Positions 1 to 8,459 are shown, counted from the first letter of the stretch. The stretch is 43,511 nucleotides of DNA from Chitinophagaceae bacterium (GCA_019747705.1 JAIEQM010000074.1:1-43511); one strand, 5' to 3'. Notes: generated by a model not told the origin, from the sequence alone. Translations and numbers: made by a program.

Positions 1-3
1 AGG

Positions 4-38
4 TCTCATAAATTTCGTACAGCTTGAATTTTATGAGA
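4..38. repeat. Inverted repeat at the window edge
   Basis: Nine-base arms TCTCATAAA (4-12) and TTTATGAGA (30-38) are exact reverse complements around a 17-base loop. A second short hairpin, TCCCGC-AAAA-GCGGGA, lies at 44-59. Both precede the small regulator gene at 119. They could be the end of an upstream transcript or an operator, and the window starts too close to tell. No coding sequence is visible in 1-118. Confidence 0.4.
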
Positions 39-118
39 TGTCTTCCCGCAAAAGCGGGACAAGCTGTTCCTCGACATAACGAAACGCTTAACTTAATGAC
101 ATTGCGCCCCGGGGTCTG

Positions 119-325
119 GTGTTAATCATCGTAAACGTAGATGTAATGATGGCCAAACGCAAGATGAGCTTAACTGAGTTTGCTGAGAAAGTGGATTTAA
201 CACTGGCCAATCTTTCCATCTTAAAAACAGGAAAAGCAAAAGCGGTTCGTTTCAGTACATTGGAAGCACTGTGCAAAGCACTGGATTGTCAGCCTGGTGA
301 TTTGCTGGAGTATAAAATGGAATAA
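119..325 (+). CDS. Small XRE/Cro-CI family helix-turn-helix regulator
   Basis: A 68-residue protein that is almost entirely one helix-turn-helix domain of the short YozG-like XRE class. These are standalone DNA-binding proteins, often found as small autoregulators. The start is a GTG at 119, which keeps an N-terminal beta strand (LIIVNVDVMMAKRKMS) typical of this subfamily; the next ATGs (143 and 146) would remove it. The helices run from LTEFAEKV through LANLSILKTGKAKAVRFSTLEALCKALDCQPGDLLEY, where SILKTGKAKAVRFSTL is the recognition region. It has no effector domain, and no DUF2975-type membrane partner directly follows, although a DUF805 membrane protein comes next after a strong hairpin. 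Its target is unknown. Confidence 0.85.
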   Translation: MLIIVNVDVMMAKRKMSLTEFAEKVDLTLANLSILKTGKAKAVRFSTLEALCKALDCQPGDLLEYKME

Positions 326-420
326 AGCAATGCTTCCCTCCCAAACCTGCTTCAAATGAAACCAGTGATCACATTATCGCTTTCATTTTGTTTTCCAGGA
401 ATTTTTGCGTGAAACAATCG

Positions 421-476
421 CTATATAAAAATTCTCCTGTGTTTTGCAGGAGGATTTTTATATAGATGTTTTTTTT
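421..476. terminator. Strong hairpin terminator
   Basis: A 19-base stem (421-439 with 447-465) has one G.U-compatible mismatch and a 7-base loop TGTTTTG. It is followed by a T-run at 469-476. It sits between the XRE gene (ends 325) and the DUF805 gene (starts 526) and would terminate the former. Apart from this hairpin, the 200-base spacer shows nothing coding. Confidence 0.75.
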
Positions 477-525
477 GAATTTTAATGTAAAACATCTAAA
501 ATTGTTTTTTATAAAGTAACTGAAT

Positions 526-906
526 ATGGAAAAACATGAATCCGATTACAACATAATTGATTGGTGGAAAAAAGTGGTATTTAAGAATTATGCAAATTTT
601 ACAGGCAGAGCCAGAAGGGCAGAGTATTGGTATTATGTATTGTTTAATTGCATCCTTGCTATCCTGGTATTCATTTTGATTTCCTATTTATCATATCTTC
701 CTGATGCTTTTTTTTCCGGGGTTATTTTTGTGGTTGTTATTGCCGGAATGGCGCTTATTGTTCCAACACTTGCAGTTATAGTAAGGCGATTGCACGATAT
801 TAATAAAAGCGGCTGGTATTATTTTTTTCGATTTATCCCTCTTGTTGGCCCTATTTTAATGTTAATAGGGCTATTTACAGATGGAGACAGATACAGGAAT
901 CAATAG
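526..906 (+). CDS. DUF805 family inner-membrane protein
   Basis: A 126-residue protein with the DUF805 (YhaH-like) signature. A cytoplasmic N-terminus carries the motif NYANFTGRARRAEYWYYVLFN (about residues 22-42). Hydrophobic segments follow at about 38-58, 65-88 and 104-118, with the conserved loop RRLHDINKSGWYYF between the last two. The C-terminus GLFTDGDRYRNQ is characteristic of the family. DUF805 proteins are small integral membrane proteins of unknown function. The ATG at 526 gives the usual family length. A terminator-like hairpin follows within 80 bases, so the gene is probably monocistronic. Confidence 0.9.
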   Translation: MEKHESDYNIIDWWKKVVFKNYANFTGRARRAEYWYYVLFNCILAILVFILISYLSYLPDAFFSGVIFVVVIAGMALIVPTLAVIVRRLHDINKSGWYYFFRFIPLVGPILMLIGLFTDGDRYRNQ

Positions 907-982
907 GGGGAAGATCCAAAAAACCCATCACTACCGGAACTGGAGTTCACAGGGCAGTAATTTCAATCATTTCATTTTAAAG

Positions 983-1007
983 AAGGCGTCAGTAATGTCG
1001 CCTTTTT
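983..1007 (+). terminator. Rho-independent terminator after the DUF805 gene
   Basis: Arms AAGGCG (983-988) and CGCCTT (999-1004) enclose a 10-base loop, and T residues continue to 1007. Its position between the DUF805 gene and the ATG at 1037 argues that glgB starts downstream of it and not within the open frame that runs back to 881. Confidence 0.65.
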
Positions 1008-1036
1008 CGTTTACTTTTAATCAAACGCTTTTTCAA

Positions 1037-3082
1037 ATGGCCAAAGCAAAAAAAGAGGCTGCACCAAAACCAACAACACAAAACTCAGCAGCAAAAAAAT
1101 CCTCCGCCAAAAAAACTGAAACCAAATCAATCATGAATAAGCAACAACGTTACGAAGACCATCATTTTATTGATACCACCAAACCGGTTTGGAATTATTC
1201 AAGATTTGAAGGCGATGATATTGCCAATTTTCAAAACGGCACTAATTACCGCTGCTATGAACTCTTTGGCTCGCATGCAATGAATGTGCTGGATACTGAT
1301 GGTTATTATTTTGCAGTATGGGCGCCCAACGCAACATTTATTTCTGTTATCGGAAATTTTAATAACTGGAACCCGTTAAGCCATCCGTTACATGTGCGTT
1401 TAGATAACAGTGGTATATGGGAAGGCTTTATTCCCCATTTCAAAAAAGGAGATGCTTACAAATATCATATACACGGCTATGCAGGATTGAAATTAGATAA
1501 GGGTGATCCGTATGCCAACTTTTGGGAAGTGCGGCCCAACACGGCATCCATCACCTGGAATTTAGATTACAGCTGGCGAGATGAAGAATGGATGAAGGTG
1601 AGAAAAGACCACAACAAATTAGATGCGCCATGGAGTGTGTATGAAGTGCATCTGGCAAGCTGGATGCGGCCCGACAGAAACAATGAAGAAGTGTATCACA
1701 GCTATGATTATTTTGCTGATAGGCTGGTGAACTATGTAAAAGAAATGGGCTTTACACATATTGAGCTGATGCCGGTGATGGAGCATCCCTTTGATGGAAG
1801 CTGGGGTTACCAGGGCGCAGGGTATTTTGCACCCACATCACGATACGGCACACCGCAACAATTCATGAATTTGGTAGATCGTTTTCATGAAGAAGGTATT
1901 GGTGTGATACTCGATTGGGTGCCTTCACATTTTCCGTATGATGCACATGGTTTGTTTATGTTTGATGGTACTCATACCTATGAGTATGCTGATATGCGTA
2001 AAGGCTATCATCCTGACTGGAACAGTTATATTTTCAATTATAAGAGGGGAGAAGTAAAATCATTTCTCATCAGCAGCGCCATGTATTGGCTTAAAGTTTA
2101 TCATATTGATGGATTGCGGGTTGATGCAGTATCATCAATGCTTAAACTCAATTATTCAAGAACAGCAGGGCAGTGGGAGCCTAATGAATTTGGTGGTGAT
2201 GGAAATTTAGAAGCAATAGCATTCATCAAAGATTTAAATGAAACCATCTTTCGTGATTTGCCCGATGTACAAACCATTGCTGAAGAAGCTACAGACTGGC
2301 CGGGTGTGAGCAAACCAACTTTTTCTGACGGCCTGGGCTTTGGAATGAAATGGATGATGGGCTGGATGCATGATACACTCAAGTATTTTAAACAGGATCC
2401 GTTATATCGTCAGCATCAGCAGGATCAATTCACCTTCAGCATGATGTATTACTATGATGAGAATTTTATGTTGCCGCTTAGTCATGATGAAGTGGTGCAT
2501 GGCAAAAGCCCCATGTTGTATAAAATGCCGGGCGATGAATGGCAGAAATTTGCCAATCTGCGTTTGATGTACAGTTATATGTTTACGCACCCGGGAGGTA
2601 AACTCCTCTTTATGGGAAATGAATTTGGAGCTACCAGTGAATGGAATTATAAAAGTGAACTCCAATGGGAGCTTTTACAATATGATGCCCACAGAGGTGT
2701 GCGTGAATGTGTAAAAGATCTTTGCCATTTATTAAAAGAGGAGCCCGCTTTATACGAGAACCAGTTCAATCAATTTGGCTTTGAATGGGTGGATTTGAAC
2801 CATCGCAGTGAATCGGTTGTTGTATTCAAACGTAAAGGCAAAAAAGATGCGGATGATATAGTAGTGGCGCTGAATATGACTCCGGTTGTTCGGGAAAACT
2901 GGAAAATACATGTTCAGGGAAAGGCTAAATGGAAGGAAATTTTCAACAGCGACCATCAAAAATACTGGGGCACCGGAAACACATTTAACCCGGAAATTGA
3001 AACTAAGACTGTTGATAAAAAAGAAAAATGGTATGAGATCAGCCTTCATTTACCTCCCCTGGGTGCTGTTTTGCTTAAATAA
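1037..3082 (+). CDS. glgB: 1,4-alpha-glucan (glycogen) branching enzyme GlgB
   Basis: GH13 enzyme that cuts alpha-1,4-glucan chains and re-joins them by alpha-1,6 bonds during glycogen synthesis in the cytoplasm. From the ATG at 1037 it has 681 residues. A Lys/Ala-rich tail of about 32 residues comes first, then a CBM48 domain (GYYFAVWAPNATFISVIGNF), the GH13 barrel and a beta C-terminal domain. Catalytic residues are visible: nucleophile D363 in GLRVDAVSSM, acid/base E416 in AEEATDWP and D484 in LSHDEVVHGK. Their spacing (53 and 68) equals that of the E. coli enzyme. The frame is open back to 881, but a terminator at 983-1007 lies inside that extension. A further ATG at 1133 would drop the basic tail. 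No other glycogen gene is in the window. Confidence 0.96.
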   Translation: MAKAKKEAAPKPTTQNSAAKKSSAKKTETKSIMNKQQRYEDHHFIDTTKPVWNYSRFEGDDIANFQNGTNYRCYELFGSHAMNVLDTDGYYFAVWAPNATFISVIGNFNNWNPLSHPLHVRLDNSGIWEGFIPHFKKGDAYKYHIHGYAGLKLDKGDPYANFWEVRPNTASITWNLDYSWRDEEWMKVRKDHNKLDAPWSVYEVHLASWMRPDRNNEEVYHSYDYFADRLVNYVKEMGFTHIELMPVMEHPFDGSWGYQGAGYFAPTSRYGTPQQFMNLVDRFHEEGIGVILDWVPSHFPYDAHGLFMFDGTHTYEYADMRKGYHPDWNSYIFNYKRGEVKSFLISSAMYWLKVYHIDGLRVDAVSSMLKLNYSRTAGQWEPNEFGGDGNLEAIAFIKDLNETIFRDLPDVQTIAEEATDWPGVSKPTFSDGLGFGMKWMMGWMHDTLKYFKQDPLYRQHQQDQFTFSMMYYYDENFMLPLSHDEVVHGKSPMLYKMPGDEWQKFANLRLMYSYMFTHPGGKLLFMGNEFGATSEWNYKSELQWELLQYDAHRGVRECVKDLCHLLKEEPALYENQFNQFGFEWVDLNHRSESVVVFKRKGKKDADDIVVALNMTPVVRENWKIHVQGKAKWKEIFNSDHQKYWGTGNTFNPEIETKTVDKKEKWYEISLHLPPLGAVLLK

Positions 3083-3181
3083 AACCCTTAAAAAAGGAAA
3101 AAACGGCAGGGTTTTAGCAGGTAATTCTACGTCAATTTCTATTTTTATTGGGAAAGATTTAAACAATTCAACAACCAATCC

Positions 3182-4210
3182 ATGAAAAGCTATTTAATAA
3201 CCACAGTGTTTCTTTTTCTCTGCACTTCACTTTTGGCCCAAAACAGGGACAGCTCCAAAGTATTTTTAGAAAAAGCCAATATTGCAAAGCAGGAACGCCG
3301 CATACAGCTTGCCATGAACTTATACGAAAAAGCTGTTGCATCTGATACAACAAATATTGAGGCATTAAAAACAATGGGCGAGTATGCGCTTGAAACCCGC
3401 AACTACCGTCAGGCTGTGGAGGCGTTTACAAGATGGAACCGTTTGGAACCGGATAATGAAGCTCTCTTTCAGCAAATGGCCAATCTCTATTTCAATTTGG
3501 GGCGTTATAAAGATGCACTGGACTTTACTGAGAAATGGGAAAAACTGCATCGTGATAAGCCCATGCATTATATAGCCGGGATGTGCTATTATTATCTTGA
3601 AAATTATCCTTACGCTATCAACCGTTTATTGTACGCTGCTGAAAAAGATACCACCAATGCCAATATGTATTACACCATTGGCAGAAGTTATGTGGAGATG
3701 GAGCGTTACAAACAAGCCATCCCTTTCTATAAAAAGGCGGCAACTATTGATACAACCAATTCCCGTTACGTATATGAAATGGGGATGGTCTATTACTCCA
3801 TACCGGATGATAAGAATGCCATTGCTATGTTTGAACTGGCAGCGCAGAGGGGCTGGAACCAAAATGCTGATTATTTTGAAAACCTGGCTTACAGTTATAT
3901 GAACATTGGCAATTTTGCAAAATCCACTGAAAACCTTCAGAAATCGCTGGAAAAAAGACCCTACAGCGTTTCTGTAACATACGCTCTTGCTGAATCATTT
4001 TATAAAAGTGGTCAGTACCAGGCGGCTATTGATAACTGGGATAAGGTGCTGCAACTGGATAATAAGAGCGCCCGCTCCCTGTATATGATTGGTATGAGTT
4101 ACCAGAAAATGGGGCAGAAAGAAAAGGGGATGGCCCTTTGTGATAAGGCCATTGAAATGGATCCGTCCCTTTCAGGTCTTAAACAAAAGAAGATGGACAT
4201 AGGTATGTAA
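3182..4210 (+). CDS. Secreted tetratricopeptide-repeat protein
   Basis: A 342-residue protein with a signal peptide (MKSYLITTVFLFLCTSLLAQ, cleavage after about residue 20). Tandem TPR units then run almost to the C-terminus, for example around residues 38-70, 72-104, 140-172, 174-207, 245-275 and 278-312, with recurring pairs such as NLYEKAV, AFTRWNRL and FYKKAATID. TPR arrays are protein-binding scaffolds, and a periplasmic or cell-surface assembly role is plausible but not shown. An imperfect hairpin lies between glgB and this gene (AAAACCCT 3081-3088 with AGGGTTTT 3108-3115), so the two may not be co-transcribed. A good terminator follows. The partner is unknown. Confidence 0.88.
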   Translation: MKSYLITTVFLFLCTSLLAQNRDSSKVFLEKANIAKQERRIQLAMNLYEKAVASDTTNIEALKTMGEYALETRNYRQAVEAFTRWNRLEPDNEALFQQMANLYFNLGRYKDALDFTEKWEKLHRDKPMHYIAGMCYYYLENYPYAINRLLYAAEKDTTNANMYYTIGRSYVEMERYKQAIPFYKKAATIDTTNSRYVYEMGMVYYSIPDDKNAIAMFELAAQRGWNQNADYFENLAYSYMNIGNFAKSTENLQKSLEKRPYSVSVTYALAESFYKSGQYQAAIDNWDKVLQLDNKSARSLYMIGMSYQKMGQKEKGMALCDKAIEMDPSLSGLKQKKMDIGM

Positions 4211-4234
4211 GTTTCATTTCCTGATAATAAATAA

Positions 4235-4263
4235 GAGGGGCAGCCATAAAGTTGCCCCTTTTT
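4235..4263 (+). terminator. Rho-independent terminator after the TPR gene
   Basis: AGGGGCA (4236-4242) pairs with TGCCCCT (4253-4259) around a 10-base loop, followed by T residues to 4263. It separates the TPR gene from the sigma-factor operon. Confidence 0.75.
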
Positions 4264-4338
4264 GCATAATGAGACTCTGCGGGGCAGCGTTATAACAAAA
4301 CCAAGACTCTATTCTACACCAGAACAGGCCATATTCTG

Positions 4339-4884
4339 ATATTAAATGAACAACAACTGATCCAGGGCTGCATCAGAAATGATGAGCAATGCCAGAAGCT
4401 ATTATTTGAGCGCTTCGCCGGCAAGATGCTAACTGTGTGCCTGCGCTATGCAGTGGACACGATGGAGGCAGAAGATATATTACAGGAATCTTTTGTAAAA
4501 GTGTACCGCAATCTCAGCCAGTTCAAATTTGAAGGTTCTTTTGAAGGATGGGTGCGCCGTATTGTAGTCAATACCGCCCTCAAGCATTGCCAGAAAAAGA
4601 AGATAAGATTTGATGAAATAAAGCCGGATGTAACACAGCAGCAGGGCAGTATGGAACCATCTGCTTACACACACCTGGGTGAGAATGATTTGATGCGTTT
4701 GATCAGCAATCTTCCCGAAGGTTATAAAGTAGTGTTTAACCTTCATGTTATTGAAGGCTACAGCCATGAAGAAATAGCAGAAATGCTCAGCATAAAAGAC
4801 AGTACCAGCCGCTCTCAGTTAGTGAAAGCCAGAAGGTACTTACAGAATGAAATTTTAAAACTGCAAAAAACTGTTGCGGTATGA
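4339..4884 (+). CDS. ECF-type RNA polymerase sigma factor without a canonical start codon
   Basis: Sigma-70 family (ECF) protein. Region 2 is recognisable (KLLFERFAGKMLTVCLRYA, then MEAEDILQESFVKVYRNL and FEGWVRRIVVNTALKHC), as is region 4 (LISNLPEGYKVVFNLHVIEG and YSHEEIAEMLSIKDSTSRSQ). The first ATG in frame is 4426, but starting there would cut region 2.1 in half. The homologous reading LNEQQLIQGCIRNDEQCQKL continues upstream to about 4342. No ATG, GTG or TTG exists in this frame between the stop at 4270 and 4426. The codons available at the expected start are ATA (4339), CTG (4336) and ATT (4333). An out-of-frame ATG at 4346 gives only MNNN then stop. ATA is chosen here (181 aa); an indel in the CAACAACAA stretch is the alternative. 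The stop overlaps the next gene's ATG by 4 nt. Confidence 0.85.
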   Translation: MLNEQQLIQGCIRNDEQCQKLLFERFAGKMLTVCLRYAVDTMEAEDILQESFVKVYRNLSQFKFEGSFEGWVRRIVVNTALKHCQKKKIRFDEIKPDVTQQQGSMEPSAYTHLGENDLMRLISNLPEGYKVVFNLHVIEGYSHEEIAEMLSIKDSTSRSQLVKARRYLQNEILKLQKTVAV

Positions 4885-6398
4885 CGGACAAACTGTTTGA
4901 TGAATTTGTAAAATCCAAACTGGAACAATATGACTCCGGCGCTCCTATGCATGTGTGGGAGCGGATGAAGAAAGATAAGGATGATGATCCTAAAGGCTTT
5001 TTCTTTTGGCGAAACCGCTACCTCCTGTTAATCGGTGCCTTGTTTTTAGCAACAGGCATTGGTTACCTGTTAATGCAGCGTGATTCAAACAATCATCCAT
5101 CTGCAGCAGCAACGGGTGCAGGTAACTCTAATGCTATTGAATCTCAAAATCGAACTCAAATAACAACAACTACAACAAACAACTCAACTGGGGATAAAAC
5201 AAATTCAGCCGGCACGCCAGCTTCATCTTCTGCAACTGACATTAGAAGTGAAAGTAATACAGATACAGGTATGAGTGCAAATAACCCGGCTGTAAGCCAT
5301 CAGCAATTAACTGCTTCAGCAGCGCAATCTGTAAAATTGAAAAATAATTTGAGCGGTAGTAAGAATGATGTAAACAACACGAATCCTTCCGGTACTATTT
5401 TCAAACAATCACGAAACAAAAAAGCAGTTCAGCAAGTAAAAAATAAATTGGCAGGAACCGGAAACTCAAACTTAATTTCTGCAGTGAATGGTAATACATC
5501 CGTTAATAACTCATCCTTAGCATCCAATCAACCCTATTCCATATCGCTTTCAGGCTTTCAGCCCAAACCATATTTGCCACCGTTCAAATTGGGGAATATT
5601 GCTATGCCTGATAGCAAACCTTCCTGTCCAACCATAACAGGTCCACGCAGAAGAGATTTTTATATTGAAGCATACCTGTCTCCGGATTATAACGTACGCA
5701 GTTTAAGTGTCAGCAATGCCCCATCCGGTTATCTTACTGAGCGAAACAATACTGAAGGTTACCGCACCAGCTACAGTGCAGGTGTACGTGCTGTTAAAAA
5801 CATTGGAGAAAAAACATTAATCAAAGCGGGCATTAATTACAGCCAGATCAATGAACGGTTAAGAATGGTAACTGAAAATTCTAAACAGTTAACGCAAATC
5901 ATCACCATCAGAACAGTAATACGTTCACCCGGCGATACATTGTTTGTAAGAGATACGATGTATTTTGAACAGACAGGTACAAGATACCGCACTACCTATA
6001 ACCGTTATCGTTTTATTGATTTGCCACTCATATTTTCTTATGAATTCGGTAACCCTGATTTAATACACTTTGCTGTAAATGCAGGGCCTGTATTTAATAT
6101 CACTTCTTTTTACGGTGGTGAAGTACTGGATACTTCTTATAAACCGTTGCGTATTTCCACCAGCAGCGGCACCGGCGTAAACAACTGGCGCAGTAATATT
6201 GGTATTGGTTTATTTGCCAGTGTTGCCATGTATAAGAAACTGAATGATCATATTGATTTGTTTGCGGAGCCTTATATGCGTTATAATTTTAATCCCGTAA
6301 CACAATCAAACAATTTTATAAAACAACGTTATATCATAACTGGTATGCAGCTCGGTATCAGGTTTAATTTAATTCCTCCCGGGCATCGTTACCGTTAA
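4881..6398 (+). CDS. Sigma-coupled membrane protein with beta-barrel-like C-terminal domain
   Basis: A 505-residue protein overlapping the sigma gene (ATGA). It has three parts. A short acidic/basic cytosolic segment (1-44) contains DKLFDEFVKSKLEQY and VWERM. One transmembrane helix follows at about 46-66 (NRYLLLIGALFLATGIGYLLM). A Ser/Thr/Asn/Gln-rich linker (about 70-230) leads to a C-terminal region (about 250-505) of alternating aromatic beta strands like PorT-type outer-membrane barrels. The position and overlap suggest it controls the sigma factor, as an anti-sigma protein would, but no known anti-sigma domain is recognised. The linker could span the periplasm and so join the inner and outer membranes; that is inference. 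Confidence 0.75.
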   Translation: MTDKLFDEFVKSKLEQYDSGAPMHVWERMKKDKDDDPKGFFFWRNRYLLLIGALFLATGIGYLLMQRDSNNHPSAAATGAGNSNAIESQNRTQITTTTTNNSTGDKTNSAGTPASSSATDIRSESNTDTGMSANNPAVSHQQLTASAAQSVKLKNNLSGSKNDVNNTNPSGTIFKQSRNKKAVQQVKNKLAGTGNSNLISAVNGNTSVNNSSLASNQPYSISLSGFQPKPYLPPFKLGNIAMPDSKPSCPTITGPRRRDFYIEAYLSPDYNVRSLSVSNAPSGYLTERNNTEGYRTSYSAGVRAVKNIGEKTLIKAGINYSQINERLRMVTENSKQLTQIITIRTVIRSPGDTLFVRDTMYFEQTGTRYRTTYNRYRFIDLPLIFSYEFGNPDLIHFAVNAGPVFNITSFYGGEVLDTSYKPLRISTSSGTGVNNWRSNIGIGLFASVAMYKKLNDHIDLFAEPYMRYNFNPVTQSNNFIKQRYIITGMQLGIRFNLIPPGHRYR

Positions 6399-6462
6399 AA
6401 AATGAATCTCATGATTACGGAAGTTTCTTATACCTGGAAAAACACCCTTTTTAAAAAATAGT

Positions 6463-7437
6463 ATGATGAAACAATATTCAGTGAAACTCTTATCCGTCTG
6501 TATATTTTTTTTAGCATCCTGCGTAAAAAAGGATTCAGATGTTTTTGTACCCAATCCCGGTCAGCAATTAGACAGTGCATGGACATCTGTATTGCCATCT
6601 AATGCACAGGTGCTGCAGCTTGCACAAAAGATTGCAGGTAGCGTAAGTGTAGCTGATTTGAATCTGGCTGTTGATTCTGTTATACGGACTAACACAAGTT
6701 TAACTGTTGAGTGCCCACGTGAATCATTACTGGTGGGAACAAATGTGGCAACCGGTGTTATTAAAGCAGAATATGTATTGATACAGAAGAAAGGCGATTT
6801 TATACGATATGGAGTGCCAACAGTTTCTAATCGTTTTCCTCTTGAATCTGGCGGCGCCGTTTATTTAAAACTTACCAGTGCATCAGGCGCTGCGGTTACT
6901 GTATCATCATCAAAAAAAATTTATTTTAAGTATGCTGATACAACAGCCAGGCAGGGTATGAATTTATTTTATGCATCACTTTTACCAACTGCCGCATCTT
7001 TAGCTAACTGGCTGCCAGCAAATGATGGTTCTGTTGTAACCACATGGTCATCTAACACGGCACCTTTTAAAGGATATGTATTTGCAACATCACGTACAGG
7101 CTGGTTAAGTGCTGACCGTTTATATGAACCTGCACTTGCAACTACGGAAGCAAGTATTGTAATGCCCAATCTGTTTTCCAATGCCAATACTTCTGTGTAT
7201 ATGATATTTAAAAATTACAGAACCGTATTAAATATGGGTGGCAGTGCAGATACCCGTAAATTTTCGCACCCTGATATTCCTTTGAATTTTGATGTAAAGA
7301 TCATCACCATTTCAAAAGTGGCTGATACTTATTATGTTGGTGTAAAAGAGGATAAAATCACACCGAAGTACAGCACCTTTATCCGTCCAGAAGTTTCAAA
7401 TATTGATAAAATTAACCAACTCATTAACGGCTTGTAA
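6463..7437 (+). CDS. Hypothetical lipoprotein
   Basis: A 324-residue protein with a lipoprotein signal (KLLSVCIFFLASC, lipid-modified Cys at about residue 20) followed by a polar stretch (VKKDSDVFVPNPG). The rest is a soluble, mixed alpha/beta-looking sequence with many small residues and no recognised domain. Two adjacent ATGs (6463, 6466) are possible starts. It follows the sigma/barrel operon after 64 bases and ends at a strong terminator, so it may be the last gene of that unit and part of the regulon or the sensory complex. I do not recognise a function. Confidence 0.7.
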   Translation: MMKQYSVKLLSVCIFFLASCVKKDSDVFVPNPGQQLDSAWTSVLPSNAQVLQLAQKIAGSVSVADLNLAVDSVIRTNTSLTVECPRESLLVGTNVATGVIKAEYVLIQKKGDFIRYGVPTVSNRFPLESGGAVYLKLTSASGAAVTVSSSKKIYFKYADTTARQGMNLFYASLLPTAASLANWLPANDGSVVTTWSSNTAPFKGYVFATSRTGWLSADRLYEPALATTEASIVMPNLFSNANTSVYMIFKNYRTVLNMGGSADTRKFSHPDIPLNFDVKIITISKVADTYYVGVKEDKITPKYSTFIRPEVSNIDKINQLINGL

Positions 7438-7458
7438 AGCAGCCTCTGTATAAACCGG

Positions 7459-7485
7459 GTCCGTTTATAAAAAACGGACTTTTTT
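7459..7485 (+). terminator. Rho-independent terminator after the lipoprotein gene
   Basis: GTCCGTTT (7459-7466) and AAACGGAC (7472-7479) form a perfect 8-bp stem with a 5-base loop, then six T residues (7480-7485). Confidence 0.85.
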
Positions 7486-7521
7486 GTGCTTATATCCGCA
7501 TTTGTGGAAACTGCATTACAG

Positions 7522-7550
7522 TTGCTTACCACCATTTTTTGGTAAATTTG
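7522..7550 (+). promoter_or_regulatory. Putative Bacteroidota promoter for the amidotransferase operon
   Basis: TAAATTTG at 7543-7550 matches the Bacteroidota -7 element TAnnTTTG, with TTG at 7522-7524 eighteen bases upstream as a partial -33 element. The ATG at 7556 lies only 5 bases past the -7 box, so the transcript would have an extremely short leader or none. Confidence 0.5.
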
Positions 7551-7555
7551 CAGCT

Positions 7556-8401
7556 ATGAGTTTAGAGAAAAGCAAACAGGTAAAGGTTGCAATTCTTGAT
7601 TTATACCAGGGCGTTGCCAACCAGGGCATGCGATGTATCCGTGAAATCCTGAACCTTTTTGGAGAAGAGCATCAGATCGATTTAAATTGGGATGAGTTTA
7701 ATGTTCGTGAGCAGAACGCAGTACCTGATCTTTCTTACGATATTTATATTTCTTCCGGCGGGCCCGGTAATCCATTTGATGGTGAAGGAAAACAATGGGA
7801 AGAAAATTATTTTAACTGGTTGCAAGCGGTTATTAGCTGGAATGCTGATGAACGTAATGAACAAAAGAAATATGTATTCTTTATCTGTCATTCATTCCAG
7901 ATTGCCTGCAGGTTTTTTAATGTAGGCACTGTGTGTGCCCGTAAATCAACCGCCTTTGGAGTGTTTCCTGTTCATTTTGTAAAAAGTAATTATACTGAAC
8001 CTGTTTTTGATGGGTTAAAAGATCCGTTTTATGCTGTTGACAGCCGTGATTACCAGGTAATACAACCTGATATTAAAGACCTGAAGAAGCGGGGCATTAA
8101 ACTATTGTGTATTGAGAAAGAACGCCCGCATGTAGCATTGGAGCGGGCCATCATGTCTGTTCGTTTTAATGAATACATGATTGGTACCCAGTTTCATCCT
8201 GAAGCGGATGCACCGGGAATGAGCATGTATTTACAAACTGATGAGAAAAAGAAAACTGTTATTGAAAACCACGGCTATGAAAAATGGAAAAGCATGATTG
8301 AACACCTGGGTGACCCTGATAAAATTATGTGGACTTACTCTCATATACTTCCCAACTTTTTATATCAATCTGTTTTCAGCAGGGAATATGTAACTGCTTA
8401 A
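7556..8401 (+). CDS. Class I glutamine-amidotransferase-like protein
   Basis: A 281-residue cytoplasmic protein with a complete class I GATase triad: C111 in the nucleophile elbow FFICHSFQIACRFF, and H214 and E216 in GTQFHPEAD. SSGGPGNP (about residues 65-72) is the oxyanion-side loop. Such domains either release ammonia from glutamine for a partner synthetase or act alone as gamma-glutamyl hydrolases. No synthetase is fused here, but an ATP-grasp ligase starts 58 bases downstream on the same strand. The ATG at 7556 was chosen over an in-frame extension to 7484, because the extension overlaps a terminator and the promoter. It has an unusually long C-terminal tail (about 55 residues) beyond the FHPE motif. 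The substrate is unknown. Confidence 0.88.
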   Translation: MSLEKSKQVKVAILDLYQGVANQGMRCIREILNLFGEEHQIDLNWDEFNVREQNAVPDLSYDIYISSGGPGNPFDGEGKQWEENYFNWLQAVISWNADERNEQKKYVFFICHSFQIACRFFNVGTVCARKSTAFGVFPVHFVKSNYTEPVFDGLKDPFYAVDSRDYQVIQPDIKDLKKRGIKLLCIEKERPHVALERAIMSVRFNEYMIGTQFHPEADAPGMSMYLQTDEKKKTVIENHGYEKWKSMIEHLGDPDKIMWTYSHILPNFLYQSVFSREYVTA

Positions 8402-8459
8402 TTTCTTTCTTTGTTTTTCGCCGAAACCATCTATTTTTAAGCAGCAAAAACAGTTGTAT

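Noticed and set aside
881..1036. Upstream extension of glgB by 52 codons
   Set aside because: It overlaps the end of the DUF805 gene and a terminator hairpin, and the extra sequence has no family similarity.
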